Shown here piece by piece: positions 54,602 through 63,364 of a stretch of 64,000 nt of DNA (the stretch's first letter is position 1; the number at the start of each line of letters is the position of its first letter). The stretch is from positions 1 to 64,000 of the forward strand of contig NZ_PUAP01000009.1 in the NCBI RefSeq assembly GCF_002947535.1. Reading direction: 5' to 3'. The position numbers and the translations under genes were made by a program. The notes beneath the pieces are model-generated. The model did not search any database. It was not told the DNA's origin and saw nothing but the letters and a program-made list of their open reading frames with translations. This DNA is from Enterococcus mundtii (GTDB lineage Bacteria; Bacillota; Bacilli; Lactobacillales; Enterococcaceae).

Positions 54602-55490
54602 TCATACACTGATAGGTACGATCGCAGAAACTGCAACGTACGCTTTGCTTTATGAAGTAGCCTTGAGTCCAAAACCAGGACTAGTCGATCCTATTTCAAA
54701 TGGCGCGCATAATGATATGGATTTTCAAACCTTTCAAATAAGTATCGAAACGTTAACACCTTTTTTCCAAAAATATATCGAAGCAGGTTTTACTCATAAA
54801 GGGAACACGAAATCATTATTTGAAAAACTAAGAAACCTAGGGTATCAAGCAGAACAAGCAATGCTTGTCGCAACGAATGATATCAATACACATAAAGGAG
54901 CGAATTTTTCGTTTGCAGTCATCTTAGGTGCTATCGGTTGGCACATGCAACAACGTTTTATCCAAAGACTTCCATTAAACGCTAAACAGACGGAGCAAAT
55001 ACTAGATTTTACAGGAGAACTGACACATGATTTGATCAAAGAGGATTTTCACGATTTAGCGCGGAAAACACAGCGTACACATGGGGAAGAGCTTTTTTTG
55101 ACGCATGGTATTTCAGGTATTCGTGGCGAGGCTGCTCAGTGTTATCCCAGCCTTACTTCTATTCTTCTTCCTTACTTACGTTCAGCAAACTATCATGCGC
55201 CCGATGAAGTATTTCTCCGTGCCTTGGTTTTGTTGATGAGTGAAATCGAAGACGGGAATCTACTTCACCGTGGTGGTATTCAGGAGTGGCAAAAAGTAAA
55301 ACAAGAAACAAAAAAAATCCATCAAGCAAATCTTTCTGTGAAACATCTACTTGATGAATTGACAATCTATGATCAACGATTGACCAACCGCAATCTAAGT
55401 CCTGGCGGTGCAGCTGATTTACTTTCATTAGGTATATTTTTTGCTCAATTAGAAGGATTACTTTCTTTACCAGTGGGTAAGAAAATATAA
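54594..55490 (+). CDS. citG: CitG triphosphoribosyl-dephospho-CoA synthase
   Basis: A 298-residue enzyme making the prosthetic-group precursor of citrate lyase from dephospho-CoA and ATP. Motifs: EVALSPKPGLVDPISNGAHNDMD, NTHKGANFSF and the C-terminal NRNLSPGGAADLLSLGIFF are characteristic. TTG start at 54594 overlaps the citO stop, with GGAG ten bases upstream. In E. faecalis citG ends the long operon; here it follows citO instead. Its last 46 bases overlap a convergent response regulator gene. Confidence 0.95.
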   Translation: MTDHTLIGTIAETATYALLYEVALSPKPGLVDPISNGAHNDMDFQTFQISIETLTPFFQKYIEAGFTHKGNTKSLFEKLRNLGYQAEQAMLVATNDINTHKGANFSFAVILGAIGWHMQQRFIQRLPLNAKQTEQILDFTGELTHDLIKEDFHDLARKTQRTHGEELFLTHGISGIRGEAAQCYPSLTSILLPYLRSANYHAPDEVFLRALVLLMSEIEDGNLLHRGGIQEWQKVKQETKKIHQANLSVKHLLDELTIYDQRLTNRNLSPGGAADLLSLGIFFAQLEGLLSLPVGKKI

Positions 55491-56173
55491 CCGAGTCCTC
55501 TAACCGTTCTGAGGTACTGGACATTTTTTGGATCATCTTCGATTTTGTTTCGCAAGTGATTGATAAAAACCATGATAGTATTGGCATCCAACTCACTGTC
55601 ATTCCAAACACTTTGATAAATTTGTTCCTTTGAAAAAACCTGTTCGGGATTTTCTATGAAGAATTGCATCAGCTTGATTTTTTTTGAAGACAACTCAATG
55701 GATCTGCCTTTTTTGTATAAACGATAGAGCGCTTTGTCAAAGCAAAAATCACCTATGATGATTTTATTTTCTTTACAGTTGGTGGTTTGTTCTTTAAGTA
55801 CCTTGTGTCTATCCAAAATAGCGATGACTTGCGCCTTTAGTAAAGTTGGATTGAATGGTTTAGTTATATAATAATCTGCTCCCATCTCCAATCCTGTGAT
55901 AATTTCAATTTCATTTTGTTGCTCAGTAAAAAAAACGATGGGTGAAAGATTGTCTTGCTCTCGAATCAGTTGCACAATATGGTAGCCATCTGTTTGATGA
56001 GCCAAACGAATATCTAAGAGATATAGATCAAAAGTCACTCTAGACATGATATCCAGTGTTTTTTCGACGGAATCACTTTGATAAATCAAAACGCCAGTTG
56101 GCTGTAATGCCTTCCAAATCATTCTTCTAAATGTTAGATCTTCATCAATCGCCAATATCTTTTCACTTCTCAT
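55445..56173 (-). CDS. Orphan OmpR-type response regulator
   Basis: A 242-residue regulator with pocket IDED (residues 9-12), phosphoacceptor D54 in DLYLLDIRL, ITKPFNP lysine and a winged helix ending VRGLGYIFLPTG. No kinase gene is adjacent, so its partner lies elsewhere. ATG 56173 has AGGAGG upstream. The 3' ends of this gene and citG overlap by 46 bases in opposite directions; transcription through one would produce antisense to the other. Confidence 0.9.
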   Translation of the reverse strand: MRSEKILAIDEDLTFRRMIWKALQPTGVLIYQSDSVEKTLDIMSRVTFDLYLLDIRLAHQTDGYHIVQLIREQDNLSPIVFFTEQQNEIEIITGLEMGADYYITKPFNPTLLKAQVIAILDRHKVLKEQTTNCKENKIIIGDFCFDKALYRLYKKGRSIELSSKKIKLMQFFIENPEQVFSKEQIYQSVWNDSELDANTIMVFINHLRNKIEDDPKNVQYLRTVRGLGYIFLPTGKESNPSN

Positions 56174-56460
56174 TTTCTTTCCTCCTGCCCAGAACATCCA
56201 TAGGTTAAAACTGTAATTTACTTATTCAATTAAAAAAAGCAATTGATCATAACATCACAATTTATCCTTCAGCTCTATTATACGCACAGAAACGAAGATT
56301 TCTTGTCTCAAAAAAAAGAAAATACAATAAAAAAACATTTTTGACCTAGATTTTGACCTAGATAAAGTTTCAAAAAGCGAAATCAACCGAAAACTAAAAA
56401 CGCTAAAATCCTTCATAAAAAGGATTCTAGCGTTCAGCTAAATCGTGTGATTTCTCCGAA
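56174..56460. other. Intergenic, about 290 bases
   Basis: Holds the regulator promoter on the minus strand and the tmRNA terminator (56399-56434). No gene seen. Confidence 0.5.
56399..56434 (-). terminator. tmRNA terminator
   Basis: AACGCTAAAATCCTT / AAGGATTCTAGCGTT stem with T-rich tract on the minus strand, 27 bases past the tmRNA 3' end. Confidence 0.85.
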
Positions 56461-56825
56461 TGGAGACGGCGGGAGTCGAACCCGCGTCCAAACACATCGC
56501 CACTTAAAAATCTACGTTCATAGTCAACTCATTTAGAGGTTCGCTTTACAGCTTGCCGAGTGACAGGCATTCTGTATCGCTAGTCTGATGTTCTCTTTTT
56601 CAACTTACAGACGGAAAGTTGAAACGTATCCCACTAAAGTTAGGACCCTTACTCGAGCACATGGGCGATGCCGAGAGGATCTACGTTAACTGTTTTTAGG
56701 CAGCTAAAGCGTAAGAGTTGTTTTCGTTTTTAGCAGTTATATTTAACTGTAACGTTTTAGCGTAGACGTAACCTACGAAACGCAATTCAAGCTCGAACTG
56801 TGCCTGTCGAATCCGTAACGTCCCC
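56461..56825 (-). ncRNA. ssrA: Transfer-messenger RNA
   Basis: About 365 nt. 5' GGGGACG pairs with 3' CGTCTCC before an encoded terminal A/CCA end; the T arm GCGGGTTCGACTCCCGC is tRNA-like. The reading segment gives the tag AKNENNSYALAA followed by a stop (near 56697-56735). Rescues stalled ribosomes and marks the unfinished proteins for degradation. The open frame at 56696-56926 on the same strand is part of this RNA, not a gene. Confidence 0.97.
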
Positions 56826-57050
56826 TTAATAAAATGGGTTACGGTATTTTCAAGATACTTACATAATATACCACATATGTAGTTCTTTTTCAATATGATT
56901 GATTGCTTTTCAAGTAGCTGCTTCACTTATATAGAGAAACAAGAAAAGTCTAAGTGATGAATAGACATTCGATTTTCTTGCTCCCTCTTAAAGTGAACGT
57001 TCTCTCTACTTTAGCTGTTTTGATTGCAACAGAACGTTTCAGAATATTGT

Positions 57051-57338
57051 TTAAGCAAGTGTTTTTGCGACATTCAATTCTGTTTCTTTTTCTGCATATT
57101 CAGGCATGTTCTTGAACAATTGTTGCAACAATGGACTTTGGTTATGTCCTTCGATTGCTTGTTCGTCACGCCAGTTTTCAACCATCACAAAGACATTTAC
57201 TTGTTCCGTTGACTCATACAATTGATAACTCAAGCAGCCGTCTTCTTTTCTAGTGGCTTCGATCAATTGTGCGACTTCTTCTAAAAATTCAGCGCGTTTT
57301 GCTTCTTTGATGGTAAATTTTGCATTGATGATGATCAT
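57051..57338 (-). CDS. ABM-domain quinol monooxygenase-like protein
   Basis: A 95-residue dimeric ferredoxin-like fold protein of the antibiotic-biosynthesis-monooxygenase (YgiN) family: IINAKFTIKEAKRAEFLEEV and EDGCLSYQLYESTEQVNVFVMVENW are typical. Homologues oxidise quinols or protect against quinones. AAGGAGA ribosome site. Third gene of the MarR operon, so likely induced with the nitroreductase by electrophiles. Confidence 0.9.
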   Translation of the reverse strand: MIIINAKFTIKEAKRAEFLEEVAQLIEATRKEDGCLSYQLYESTEQVNVFVMVENWRDEQAIEGHNQSPLLQQLFKNMPEYAEKETELNVAKTLA

Positions 57339-57359
57339 TCGTCCGTCTCCTTTTTCTTT

Positions 57360-57998
57360 CTATTTGAAAGAAGTGATTTTTTCTGAAGCTAAACGAACAG
57401 ATTCGTAGCCTTGATCGACCGCTTTACCGACTGACAAGATCATTACAGGAACATAACGTTCTTTGTCTAAATCGAAAGCTTCTGCTAATTGATCTGCTTC
57501 GAATCCGCCGATTGGATTTGTATCATATCCATGGCTACGTGCAGTTAACATAAATTGCATAGCTGCTAAGCTTGAATCGATTTTCACTACGTCATTCATT
57601 TGTTCACGTGTGAAATTTTTGTAGTGAGGAATGATGGCTGCTAGTTGTTCGTCACGAACTTCTGCTGGCATTTTGCCTTCTTCTACCGCTTGATCGTAAA
57701 TTTCTTCTCCGTATTCGTAGCAATTCATATCACCAAAGATCAAAACCATGGCAGATGACGTGTCATTTTGTTTTGTGTTGAAACGGATCAATGGTTTCAA
57801 TTTTGCTTTTGCTTCTTCGCTTTCTACTACTACAAAGCGCCAAGGTTGTAGATTCACAGAAGATGGAGCTGTTGTTGCTTCTTGGATCATTTCCAACATT
57901 TCTTCGTGAGGGATCTTCACATTTTCGTCGTACACACGGATTGATTTTCTGCCAAAGACGATATCAGAAAAATCATTGTTTGCTAGAGTTTTATTCAT
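57360..57998 (-). CDS. Nitroreductase-family oxidoreductase
   Basis: A 212-residue FMN-dependent reductase: RKSIRVYDENVKIPHEEMLEMI, PSSVNLQPWRFVVV and the C-terminal PVMILSVGKAV fit the family. Reduces quinones or nitro compounds with NAD(P)H. Lies 31 bases after the MarR gene and 21 bases before the ABM gene, in one operon. Confidence 0.93.
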   Translation of the reverse strand: MNKTLANNDFSDIVFGRKSIRVYDENVKIPHEEMLEMIQEATTAPSSVNLQPWRFVVVESEEAKAKLKPLIRFNTKQNDTSSAMVLIFGDMNCYEYGEEIYDQAVEEGKMPAEVRDEQLAAIIPHYKNFTREQMNDVVKIDSSLAAMQFMLTARSHGYDTNPIGGFEADQLAEAFDLDKERYVPVMILSVGKAVDQGYESVRLASEKITSFK

Positions 57999-58029
57999 TA
58001 CTTAACCGCTTCTTTCTTCATTTTGATTT

Positions 58030-58434
58030 TTAGTATAATTTATCCAGTAATTTAGTCAGTTGATCGATTTCTTCATCTGATAGCGAAACACACAGGGAGT
58101 CATCTGATTCTTGATGATTTCTTTCACACTCAGTCAATTCATTCACTGCTTTATCGGACAAAGAAACGAATACTTCACGATTGTTGTTCTCATTTCTTTT
58201 TCTGATCACATATCCTTTTTGTTCTAATATCTTTAGATGACGTGAAATAGCCGCCAAATCGATTTTTAAATCGCTCTGTAACTTATTTTGCAAACATTCC
58301 CCGTTTTCTTGTAAGAACATCAAGATCTCGTACCTCGTTAGACTAAATCCGGTTTCCTTTTCAAATAAAGCTGTTCCTTCTTGACTGATGATTTTTATCT
58401 GATAAAGTAATTGACTTAACTTTCTCAGCTCCAT
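58030..58434 (-). CDS. MarR-family repressor
   Basis: A 134-residue winged-helix protein: LTRYEILMFLQENGECLQNKL, LKIDLAAISRHLKILEQKGYVIRKRNENNNREVFVSLSD (recognition helix and wing). One or more Cys (ECLQ, TECERN, SLCVSL) could sense oxidation. Upstream are two adjoining palindromes suited to autoregulation. ATG 58434 has GGGAGG upstream; the longer frame starts inside operator 1. Confidence 0.93.
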   Translation of the reverse strand: MELRKLSQLLYQIKIISQEGTALFEKETGFSLTRYEILMFLQENGECLQNKLQSDLKIDLAAISRHLKILEQKGYVIRKRNENNNREVFVSLSDKAVNELTECERNHQESDDSLCVSLSDEEIDQLTKLLDKLY

Positions 58435-58454
58435 ATTGTTGCCTCCCACTATCA

Positions 58455-58484
58455 TTGACTAATCAATTATTGACTTGTCAATAA
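58455..58484 (-). promoter_or_regulatory. Tandem MarR-type operators
   Basis: TTGACTAATCAA (58455-58466, arms TTGA/TCAA) directly followed by TTATTGACTTGTCAATAA (58467-58484, perfect 8-base arms). A TTGACA -35 on the minus strand (58476-58481) lies inside the second palindrome. Confidence 0.7.
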
Positions 58485-58527
58485 TATAAATCATTTACTT
58501 TCTTTTGTAAAGTAAAAAGAAAAAGAA

Positions 58528-58560
58528 GCAAGTTAAAAGTTCTTTCCCCTTTTAACTTGC
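58528..58560. terminator. Terminator-like hairpin upstream of the MarR promoter
   Basis: GCAAGTTAAAAG (58528-58539) and CTTTTAACTTGC (about 58549-58560); the minus strand continues into TTCTTTTTC. Confidence 0.7.
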
Positions 58561-58650
58561 CCATTCTTCAACTGTCTGTATTCAAGTATTCTATTTCTTA
58601 ACGATTATGTATGGATGATCAACTGCTTCTATATATGTATGCAAATTAGT

Positions 58651-58693
58651 GGAAGTCTGATAATCAACAATTATTTATTCTAATCAGACTTCC
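58651..58693 (-). terminator. Hairpin after the 87-residue protein gene
   Basis: GGAAGTCTGAT (58651-58661)/ATCAGACTTCC (58683-58693); T run is weak. Confidence 0.5.
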
Positions 58694-58720
58694 TGATAGT
58701 CGGTAGGCATATTCATACCA

Positions 58721-58984
58721 TTAAGATACCATTGCTTGTGTGTAAAGCTTCGTTGGGGACTGAAAAACTTGTTCAACTGTACTCAACTCAAAAATATCTG
58801 TATATTTTGCGACAACTTTTCCACATTTCTCTAGAATATCTAAGTGATCCGTACGATCATATTCCTCTACACTCATAATCACACAGTTTTCTAATTTTCC
58901 AACAACTTCCCCTACTACTTTATTTTTGATACCAATTGGATGGCATACATATTTTTGTCCTAAAACGATTGTTTCACTTGTCAT
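58721..58984 (-). CDS. 87-residue protein, function unknown
   Basis: A soluble protein beginning MTSETIVLGQKYVCHPIGIK; the first 45 residues alternate in a way that suggests a small beta barrel (SH3/KOW-like), with a more helical C-terminus. No motif recognised. AAGAGGAGA ribosome site is strong and a hairpin follows, so coding is likely. Not obviously linked in function to its neighbours. Confidence 0.65.
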   Translation of the reverse strand: MTSETIVLGQKYVCHPIGIKNKVVGEVVGKLENCVIMSVEEYDRTDHLDILEKCGKVVAKYTDIFELSTVEQVFQSPTKLYTQAMVS

Positions 58985-59078
58985 GTCTCATTCTCCTCTT
59001 GTTTTTTTAATATTTTATAAAATGATAATAACATTAAAATTAGATTATGAAAACAAAAATATTCAATAAAATAAAAAA

Positions 59079-59122
59079 AAGTCGAAAAAAATTGATAAAA
59101 CACCTTTTTTCAACTTTTTTTC
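59079..59122 (-). terminator. Terminator after the GAF-domain gene
   Basis: AAAAAAAGTCGAAAAAA pairs with TTTTTTCAACTTTTTTT; A/T-rich stem-loop directly after the stop. Confidence 0.65.
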
Positions 59123-59125
59123 GCT

Positions 59126-59614
59126 TTATTTCATAACATTTACAGGAAAATCACCTAACAATAACTCAACATATTGTTCTAAAAATTCTTGATCTAAAGC
59201 ATCATAACCTTCGATCACACCACAATCAATATCCAGTACTCCAATCAATTGCCCTTCTTTGATCATCGGCACGACGATTTCTGATTGTGCGGCTGAATCG
59301 CATGAAATATAATTTTCGTGGGTTTTCACATTCGCAACGATCAATGTCTTTTGTTTTTCTGCTGCTTCGCCACAAACGCCTTTTCCCATTTTGATACGAG
59401 TACAAGAGACTTTACCTTGGAAGGGACCTAAAATCAATTCTTCTCCATCATATAAATAATAGCCGGCAAAGACTGTTTGAGGTAATGTTTCATTCAATAG
59501 CGCAGAGGAATTAGCTAAATTGGCTAACCAGTTGTCTTCTGCTTCTAAAAGTCCTTTTTGTTGAAGTAGCAAAATTTCATAAGCATCTCGTTTTTCTTTT
59601 TCTGTCCATAACAT
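59126..59614 (-). CDS. GAF-domain free methionine-(R)-sulfoxide reductase
   Basis: A 162-residue GAF protein of the fRMsr (YebR/YtsP) type. The three conserved cysteines are at [14 protein letters not shown] and [15 protein letters not shown] (about 92, 101 and 125), and ends with IGVLDIDC. It reduces free methionine-R-sulfoxide, protecting against oxidation. GAAGGAG ribosome site. Single gene upstream of a terminator. Confidence 0.9.
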   Translation of the reverse strand: MLWTEKEKRDAYEILLLQQKGLLEAEDNWLANLANSSALLNETLPQTVFAGYYLYDGEELILGPFQGKVSCTRIKMGKGVCGEAAEKQKTLIVANVKTHENYISCDSAAQSEIVVPMIKEGQLIGVLDIDCGVIEGYDALDQEFLEQYVELLLGDFPVNVMK

Positions 59615-59698
59615 CCAAACTCACTCCTTCTATGCCCAAAATTATAGCCTAATTCAAGGAGCAATGCCATGATTTGTTTTTCATTCCAAGTGACTAGC

Positions 59699-60406
59699 TT
59701 ATTCTGCTTGCTCGATTTCAGCGGCTAGGTCTGCATAGTCGATTTCATTTTGGATAAAAGTCGGATCATTCGTTGGAAAATGTTGCATCAAAGAATCCAT
59801 TCGACTGATTTCTACTGTTCCCTGCGACACATCAAAATCGAGGATATGTCCCCCAAATGTTTTTTCATCGTCAATAAAATGCAGATGGAAGCCTGCTGCA
59901 GCCACCCCTTGAAATAGTTCGGGTGTATAAAAACCAACAATCGTCCCTCGAACATCTGCTCGGTGGAACTCTGGCTGAGATTCTGAGATCTTCGCTAAGC
60001 GACGATATGGTTTTTCTTGTTTTGGCATGATCCGGATGTGCATATCTTTAAATAAACCGCTGATCTTGACTGCTAAAAAGAGATTTTTCCCTGCTTCGTC
60101 TTTCAGGATCTGTTCTTTTAATGCTTGGCTAGACAGATGATCGACTGCAAATGAACGATCCGCTGAAAATGCGGTGATTGCAGCATAAGGAGTAGACTCT
60201 TCTCCTGTCAAATGGATCAACGCGCCATCAGATCTACCTTGATAAGCTTTACCGTCTAAAAATATTACTTCGCCGTCTAACCCATTTAACGTTCCGAGAC
60301 CCAACGACCCGTATTTCAAGATCTCAGCGATTGAAGCAGTTCCGTCCATCAGACCCGCCATCAGCGCACCTAATGTCCCATGTTGATATAATACTTTCTC
60401 TGTCAT
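59699..60406 (-). CDS. budA: Alpha-acetolactate decarboxylase
   Basis: A 235-residue enzyme converting acetolactate to acetoin. Motifs include LGTLNGLDGEVIFLDGKAY, DVRGTIVGFYTPE and the zinc ligands in GFHLHFID (His-x-His) plus GGHILDF. AGGGGATG ribosome site. Twelve bases after alsS; together they turn pyruvate, including that from citrate, into acetoin, limiting acidification. Confidence 0.97.
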   Translation of the reverse strand: MTEKVLYQHGTLGALMAGLMDGTASIAEILKYGSLGLGTLNGLDGEVIFLDGKAYQGRSDGALIHLTGEESTPYAAITAFSADRSFAVDHLSSQALKEQILKDEAGKNLFLAVKISGLFKDMHIRIMPKQEKPYRRLAKISESQPEFHRADVRGTIVGFYTPELFQGVAAAGFHLHFIDDEKTFGGHILDFDVSQGTVEISRMDSLMQHFPTNDPTFIQNEIDYADLAAEIEQAE

Positions 60407-60418
60407 CTGAACATCCCC

Positions 60419-62167
60419 TTAGTAAAATTGGTCTGGTAAGATCGTTTCACCTAATTTTTCATTATCTCGATAGTCGATCGGGATATCGATGATGACTGGT
60501 CCTTCTGTCGCAAATCCTTCTTCTAAAGCAGATGCCAATTCTCCTGCATTGCTTACTCGCAGACCTTTAGCCCCAAAAGCTTGGGCATATTGAACAAAAT
60601 CAACTGGACCAAAATCAACCCCTGATGATCGATCATATTTCATGATTTCTTGAAACTCGACCATATTATAACGACCATCATTCCAAATCAAATGAATGAT
60701 ATTCAATTTTTTACGCACAGCTGTTTCTAAATCTTGGGCAGAAAATAAGAAGCCACCGTCTCCTGAAACAGAGATCACTTGTGTATTTGGACGAACTAGT
60801 GCAGCAGAGATCGCCCAAGGAAGTGCGACGCCTAACGTTTGCATGCCATTGCTGAATAGTAGGTGACGAGCTTCATAACTTCTGAAGTGGCGGGCCATCC
60901 AAATATAATGACTACCTACATCAACGGTAACAGTCATGTCGTCCGTTACTTTTGATTGGAGCGTATTGATTACTTCTAATGGATGTAAGATCCCGTCTTC
61001 ACTACTGGTTTCACAAATATCTCGTGCTTTCAATTTTTCTTGCAACGTATTCAAATATTCTTGGGCATCTGCTGAAACTTGTGCTTCTTCTAATGAATCT
61101 GTCAATAAATCTAGTGTGGCAGAAATATCCCCGATCAGTTCACGTTCTGGTTGCATGTAACTGTCGATTTCAGCTGGTGTTTCATCAATGACGATGATTC
61201 TAGCATCTTTTTCTGCATTCCAATTTCTCGCTTCATATTCGATTGGATCATAGCCAATCGCAATTACTAAATCACTCCGTTTTAACAGCATATCTCCTGG
61301 TTGATTGCGGAATAAACCAACTCTACCAAAAAAGTGGTCTTCTAATTGACGAGAAATCACTCCGGCAGCTTGGAAAGTTTCTACCACAGGTAATCCTGTT
61401 TTTTCAACAAGTTGGCGAATCGCTGCTGTTTCATCTTTACTTGATCCACGCATCCCCACTAACAGTACCGGTAACTTTGCTTCACGAATACGTTCAACCA
61501 GATAGTCGATATCTCCTGAAGAAGCTGAGCCTAATTTAGGATCTTGTAATGGTTTGATGACATCACTTTTGACTGGTGCATCCACGACGTCTTGAGGAAT
61601 ACTGATAAAACTAGCGCCTTTTTTCGAACTCTTTGCTAATCGGTAAGCATTAGCAATGATCTCTGAAATTGTTTCTGGGTCTTGGATTTCTGCACTGTAT
61701 TTTGTGATCGGTTCAAACAACGCGGCATTGTTCATGCTTTGATGTGTTAATTTTAATAAATCACTTCGTTTTACTTGTCCCGCGATTGCTAACACAGGAT
61801 CACCTTCTGCTGTCGCTGTGACTAATCCTGTTGCTAGATTACTCGCACCTGGTCCACTTGTCGCAATCACCACTCCTGGTTCTCCAGTAATACGACCGAT
61901 TGCTTGTGCCATAAATGCGGCATTTTGCTCATGACGCGTCACGATCAACTCCGGACCATGATCTTCTAATTCATTGAAGACCCCATCGATTTTCGCTCCT
62001 GGAATACCGAATACATAATCGACTTGATGATTGATCAAACTTTCTACTACAGTTGTTGAACCTTGTTTTTCTTTAAACATTTCTTTTGATACAGTTTCTT
62101 CACCTTGTTTTTCTTTAATCACTTCTTCTGATACAGTTTCTATACCTTGTTTTTCCTTAACCAACAT
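60419..62167 (-). CDS. alsS: Catabolic acetolactate synthase with N-terminal repeats
   Basis: A 582-residue ThDP enzyme joining two pyruvates. [18 protein letters not shown], the catalytic Glu in [16 protein letters not shown], and the ThDP-Mg motif [22 protein letters not shown]...N are intact. Unusual: residues 3-16, 17-30 and 31-44 are three copies of a 14-residue unit (V/I/F-KEKQG-x-ETVS-x-E); only the third is expected in the family. ATG 62167 has AAGGAAG upstream, while the internal Met30 has only a weak site, so the repeats are probably translated. Confidence 0.96.
   Translation of the reverse strand: MLVKEKQGIETVSEEVIKEKQGEETVSKEMFKEKQGSTTVVESLINHQVDYVFGIPGAKIDGVFNELEDHGPELIVTRHEQNAAFMAQAIGRITGEPGVVIATSGPGASNLATGLVTATAEGDPVLAIAGQVKRSDLLKLTHQSMNNAALFEPITKYSAEIQDPETISEIIANAYRLAKSSKKGASFISIPQDVVDAPVKSDVIKPLQDPKLGSASSGDIDYLVERIREAKLPVLLVGMRGSSKDETAAIRQLVEKTGLPVVETFQAAGVISRQLEDHFFGRVGLFRNQPGDMLLKRSDLVIAIGYDPIEYEARNWNAEKDARIIVIDETPAEIDSYMQPERELIGDISATLDLLTDSLEEAQVSADAQEYLNTLQEKLKARDICETSSEDGILHPLEVINTLQSKVTDDMTVTVDVGSHYIWMARHFRSYEARHLLFSNGMQTLGVALPWAISAALVRPNTQVISVSGDGGFLFSAQDLETAVRKKLNIIHLIWNDGRYNMVEFQEIMKYDRSSGVDFGPVDFVQYAQAFGAKGLRVSNAGELASALEEGFATEGPVIIDIPIDYRDNEKLGETILPDQFY
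62036..62161 (-). repeat. Three 42-bp tandem repeats in the 5' end of alsS
   Basis: In-frame repeats of 42 bases (14 codons) encoding KEKQG...TVS blocks. Copies 1 and 2 are most alike; copy 3 runs into the enzyme proper. Confidence 0.85.
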
Positions 62168-62307
62168 GAGACATCTTCCTTTTCAAAGCTATTTACATGG
62201 TCATTACATAATAAATAGAGATAATATTAATACAGATATTCATACCTGTTACATTTATTAGTCTAGCACTTAATGAGTCATTTGTGTAGTAAGAAGCAAA
62301 AAAAAAA

Positions 62308-62346
62308 CATACAATTTTGTCACATGGACAAAATGTATGCTTTTTT
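62308..62346 (-). terminator. Terminator of the GNAT gene
   Basis: CATACAATTTTGTC / GACAAAATGTATG stem (one bulge) overlapping the stop region, with T10 on the minus strand. Confidence 0.8.
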
Positions 62347-62896
62347 ATTGAACTTGATAGTTTTTCCCTAAAATGATCAAGTCGATTTCTTGATTCCCCA
62401 TGTCGGCAATTTGCGGCAAGTGACCCCAAATATCATAACCATTTTTGAGGAACAGTTTTTTACTTGCCTGATTCACGTCAAAAACAAATGCTACTACTTT
62501 ATGGATCTCAAGGCGTTCCAATTGAGTCTCCACAAAGGCAAGTGCGGCTTTGCCTAAATGGTGGCCACGTGTCACTGGATCTAAATAAATACTGATTTCA
62601 GCTGTATGTTGATACGCAGGTCGACCATAAAAATCACTAAGACTGATCCACCCAACGATATGATCGTCGTGATACATCACCCAAAGCGGTCTGGTGTCAG
62701 GATGATGCGCTTCAAACCAGGCGATCCTTGAGTCAACCGTTATCGGTTCTAAGTCCGCCGTTGATTGCTTCGATGCGATGGACTGATTATAAATGTCAAC
62801 AATGCGCGGCAGATCCTCGATCGTTGCATAAGTGTACTGGATATCGATTGGTTTCGCCCCCTTTATTTTTGAATAGTATAACACGTTTTTTATCAT
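62345..62896 (-). CDS. GNAT-family N-acetyltransferase (phosphinothricin-acetyltransferase-like)
   Basis: Up to 183 residues. YTYATIEDLPRIVDIYNQSI, EISIYLDPVTRGHHLGKAALAFVE (acetyl-CoA loop) and LFLKNGYDIWGHLPQIADM match PAT/YwnH-like acetyltransferases, acting on small amines or amino-acid analogues. The start is unsure: ATG 62896 lies in a TATACT-containing, promoter-like segment, and the best ribosome site (AAAGGGGG) is followed in frame by ATC codons near 62839, not ATG/GTG/TTG. Confidence 0.85.
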   Translation of the reverse strand: MIKNVLYYSKIKGAKPIDIQYTYATIEDLPRIVDIYNQSIASKQSTADLEPITVDSRIAWFEAHHPDTRPLWVMYHDDHIVGWISLSDFYGRPAYQHTAEISIYLDPVTRGHHLGKAALAFVETQLERLEIHKVVAFVFDVNQASKKLFLKNGYDIWGHLPQIADMGNQEIDLIILGKNYQVQ

Positions 62897-62956
62897 CGTT
62901 ATACAGCAAAAAAAGGGGGATTTCTAAAGAAAATAATTGCACTTTTATTCTATTAG

Positions 62957-63070
62957 TTATTTGTTTTTCATCCTTTTTGATTGTTGGATGATTTTGAGCG
63001 CACGTTTTCGTGTTTTGATATTCGGACTTTTCAAACGTCTATATGCACTTGAAAGATCTTGCTTCTCCAT
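62957..63070 (-). CDS. 37-residue basic protein (putative metal-homeostasis family)
   Basis: MEKQDLSSAYRRLKSPNIKT followed by RKRALKIIQQSKRMKNK: very basic and helical. I recall similar tiny proteins of Lactobacillales annotated as putative metal homeostasis proteins. It follows the zinc-free L33 gene by 34 bases, behind one Zur-like box, which supports a part in zinc limitation. Ribosome site is moderate (AAGGTGGG). Confidence 0.65.
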   Translation of the reverse strand: MEKQDLSSAYRRLKSPNIKTRKRALKIIQQSKRMKNK

Positions 63071-63104
63071 TTTATCCCACCTTTTCTCGAATGTTCATTC
63101 CATC

Positions 63105-63254
63105 CTATTTCACTTCTGTAAATAGCATTTTCTTTCTTAACTTTGGTGAATATTTTTTCAGCGCTAATCGTTCAGGGGTATTTCTTTTGTTTTTACTCGT
63201 CAAATAGATTCGTTCACCGGTTTCTTTGCATTCTAATGTAATATTTTGTCGCAT
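63105..63254 (-). CDS. rpmG: Ribosomal protein L33, zinc-independent (C-) paralogue
   Basis: A 49-residue L33, [20 protein letters not shown] continuing to [17 protein letters not shown]. Only one Cys (position 9) remains; the CxxC pairs are absent, so it cannot hold zinc as the Cys4 form does. Such C- paralogues replace C+ ribosomal proteins when zinc is scarce, freeing the metal. GAAGGAAAAAAG ribosome site. A consensus promoter with Zur box lies about 100 bases upstream. Confidence 0.93.
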   Translation of the reverse strand: MRQNITLECKETGERIYLTSKNKRNTPERLALKKYSPKLRKKMLFTEVK

Positions 63255-63334
63255 CTTTTTTCCTTCTTTCACTTATTTTTTGTGATTCAATCGTGGACTT
63301 ATTTCGGCCTTTACTCAAATCTTCTACTCGTTAC

Positions 63335-63355
63335 AAATAGTAATGATTACGATTT
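63335..63355 (-). promoter_or_regulatory. Zur box upstream of rpmG (C-)
   Basis: AAATAGTAATGATTACGATT plus one T matches the B. subtilis-type Zur box AAATCGTAATnATTACGATTT with one mismatch. It begins ten bases past the -10 and covers the start of transcription. Confidence 0.82.
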
Positions 63356-63364
63356 ATGAAAAAT

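Noticed and set aside
56696-56926. 76-codon frame ending in NNSYALAA
   Set aside because: It is the tmRNA gene and its promoter; only the tag segment is translated, by trans-translation.
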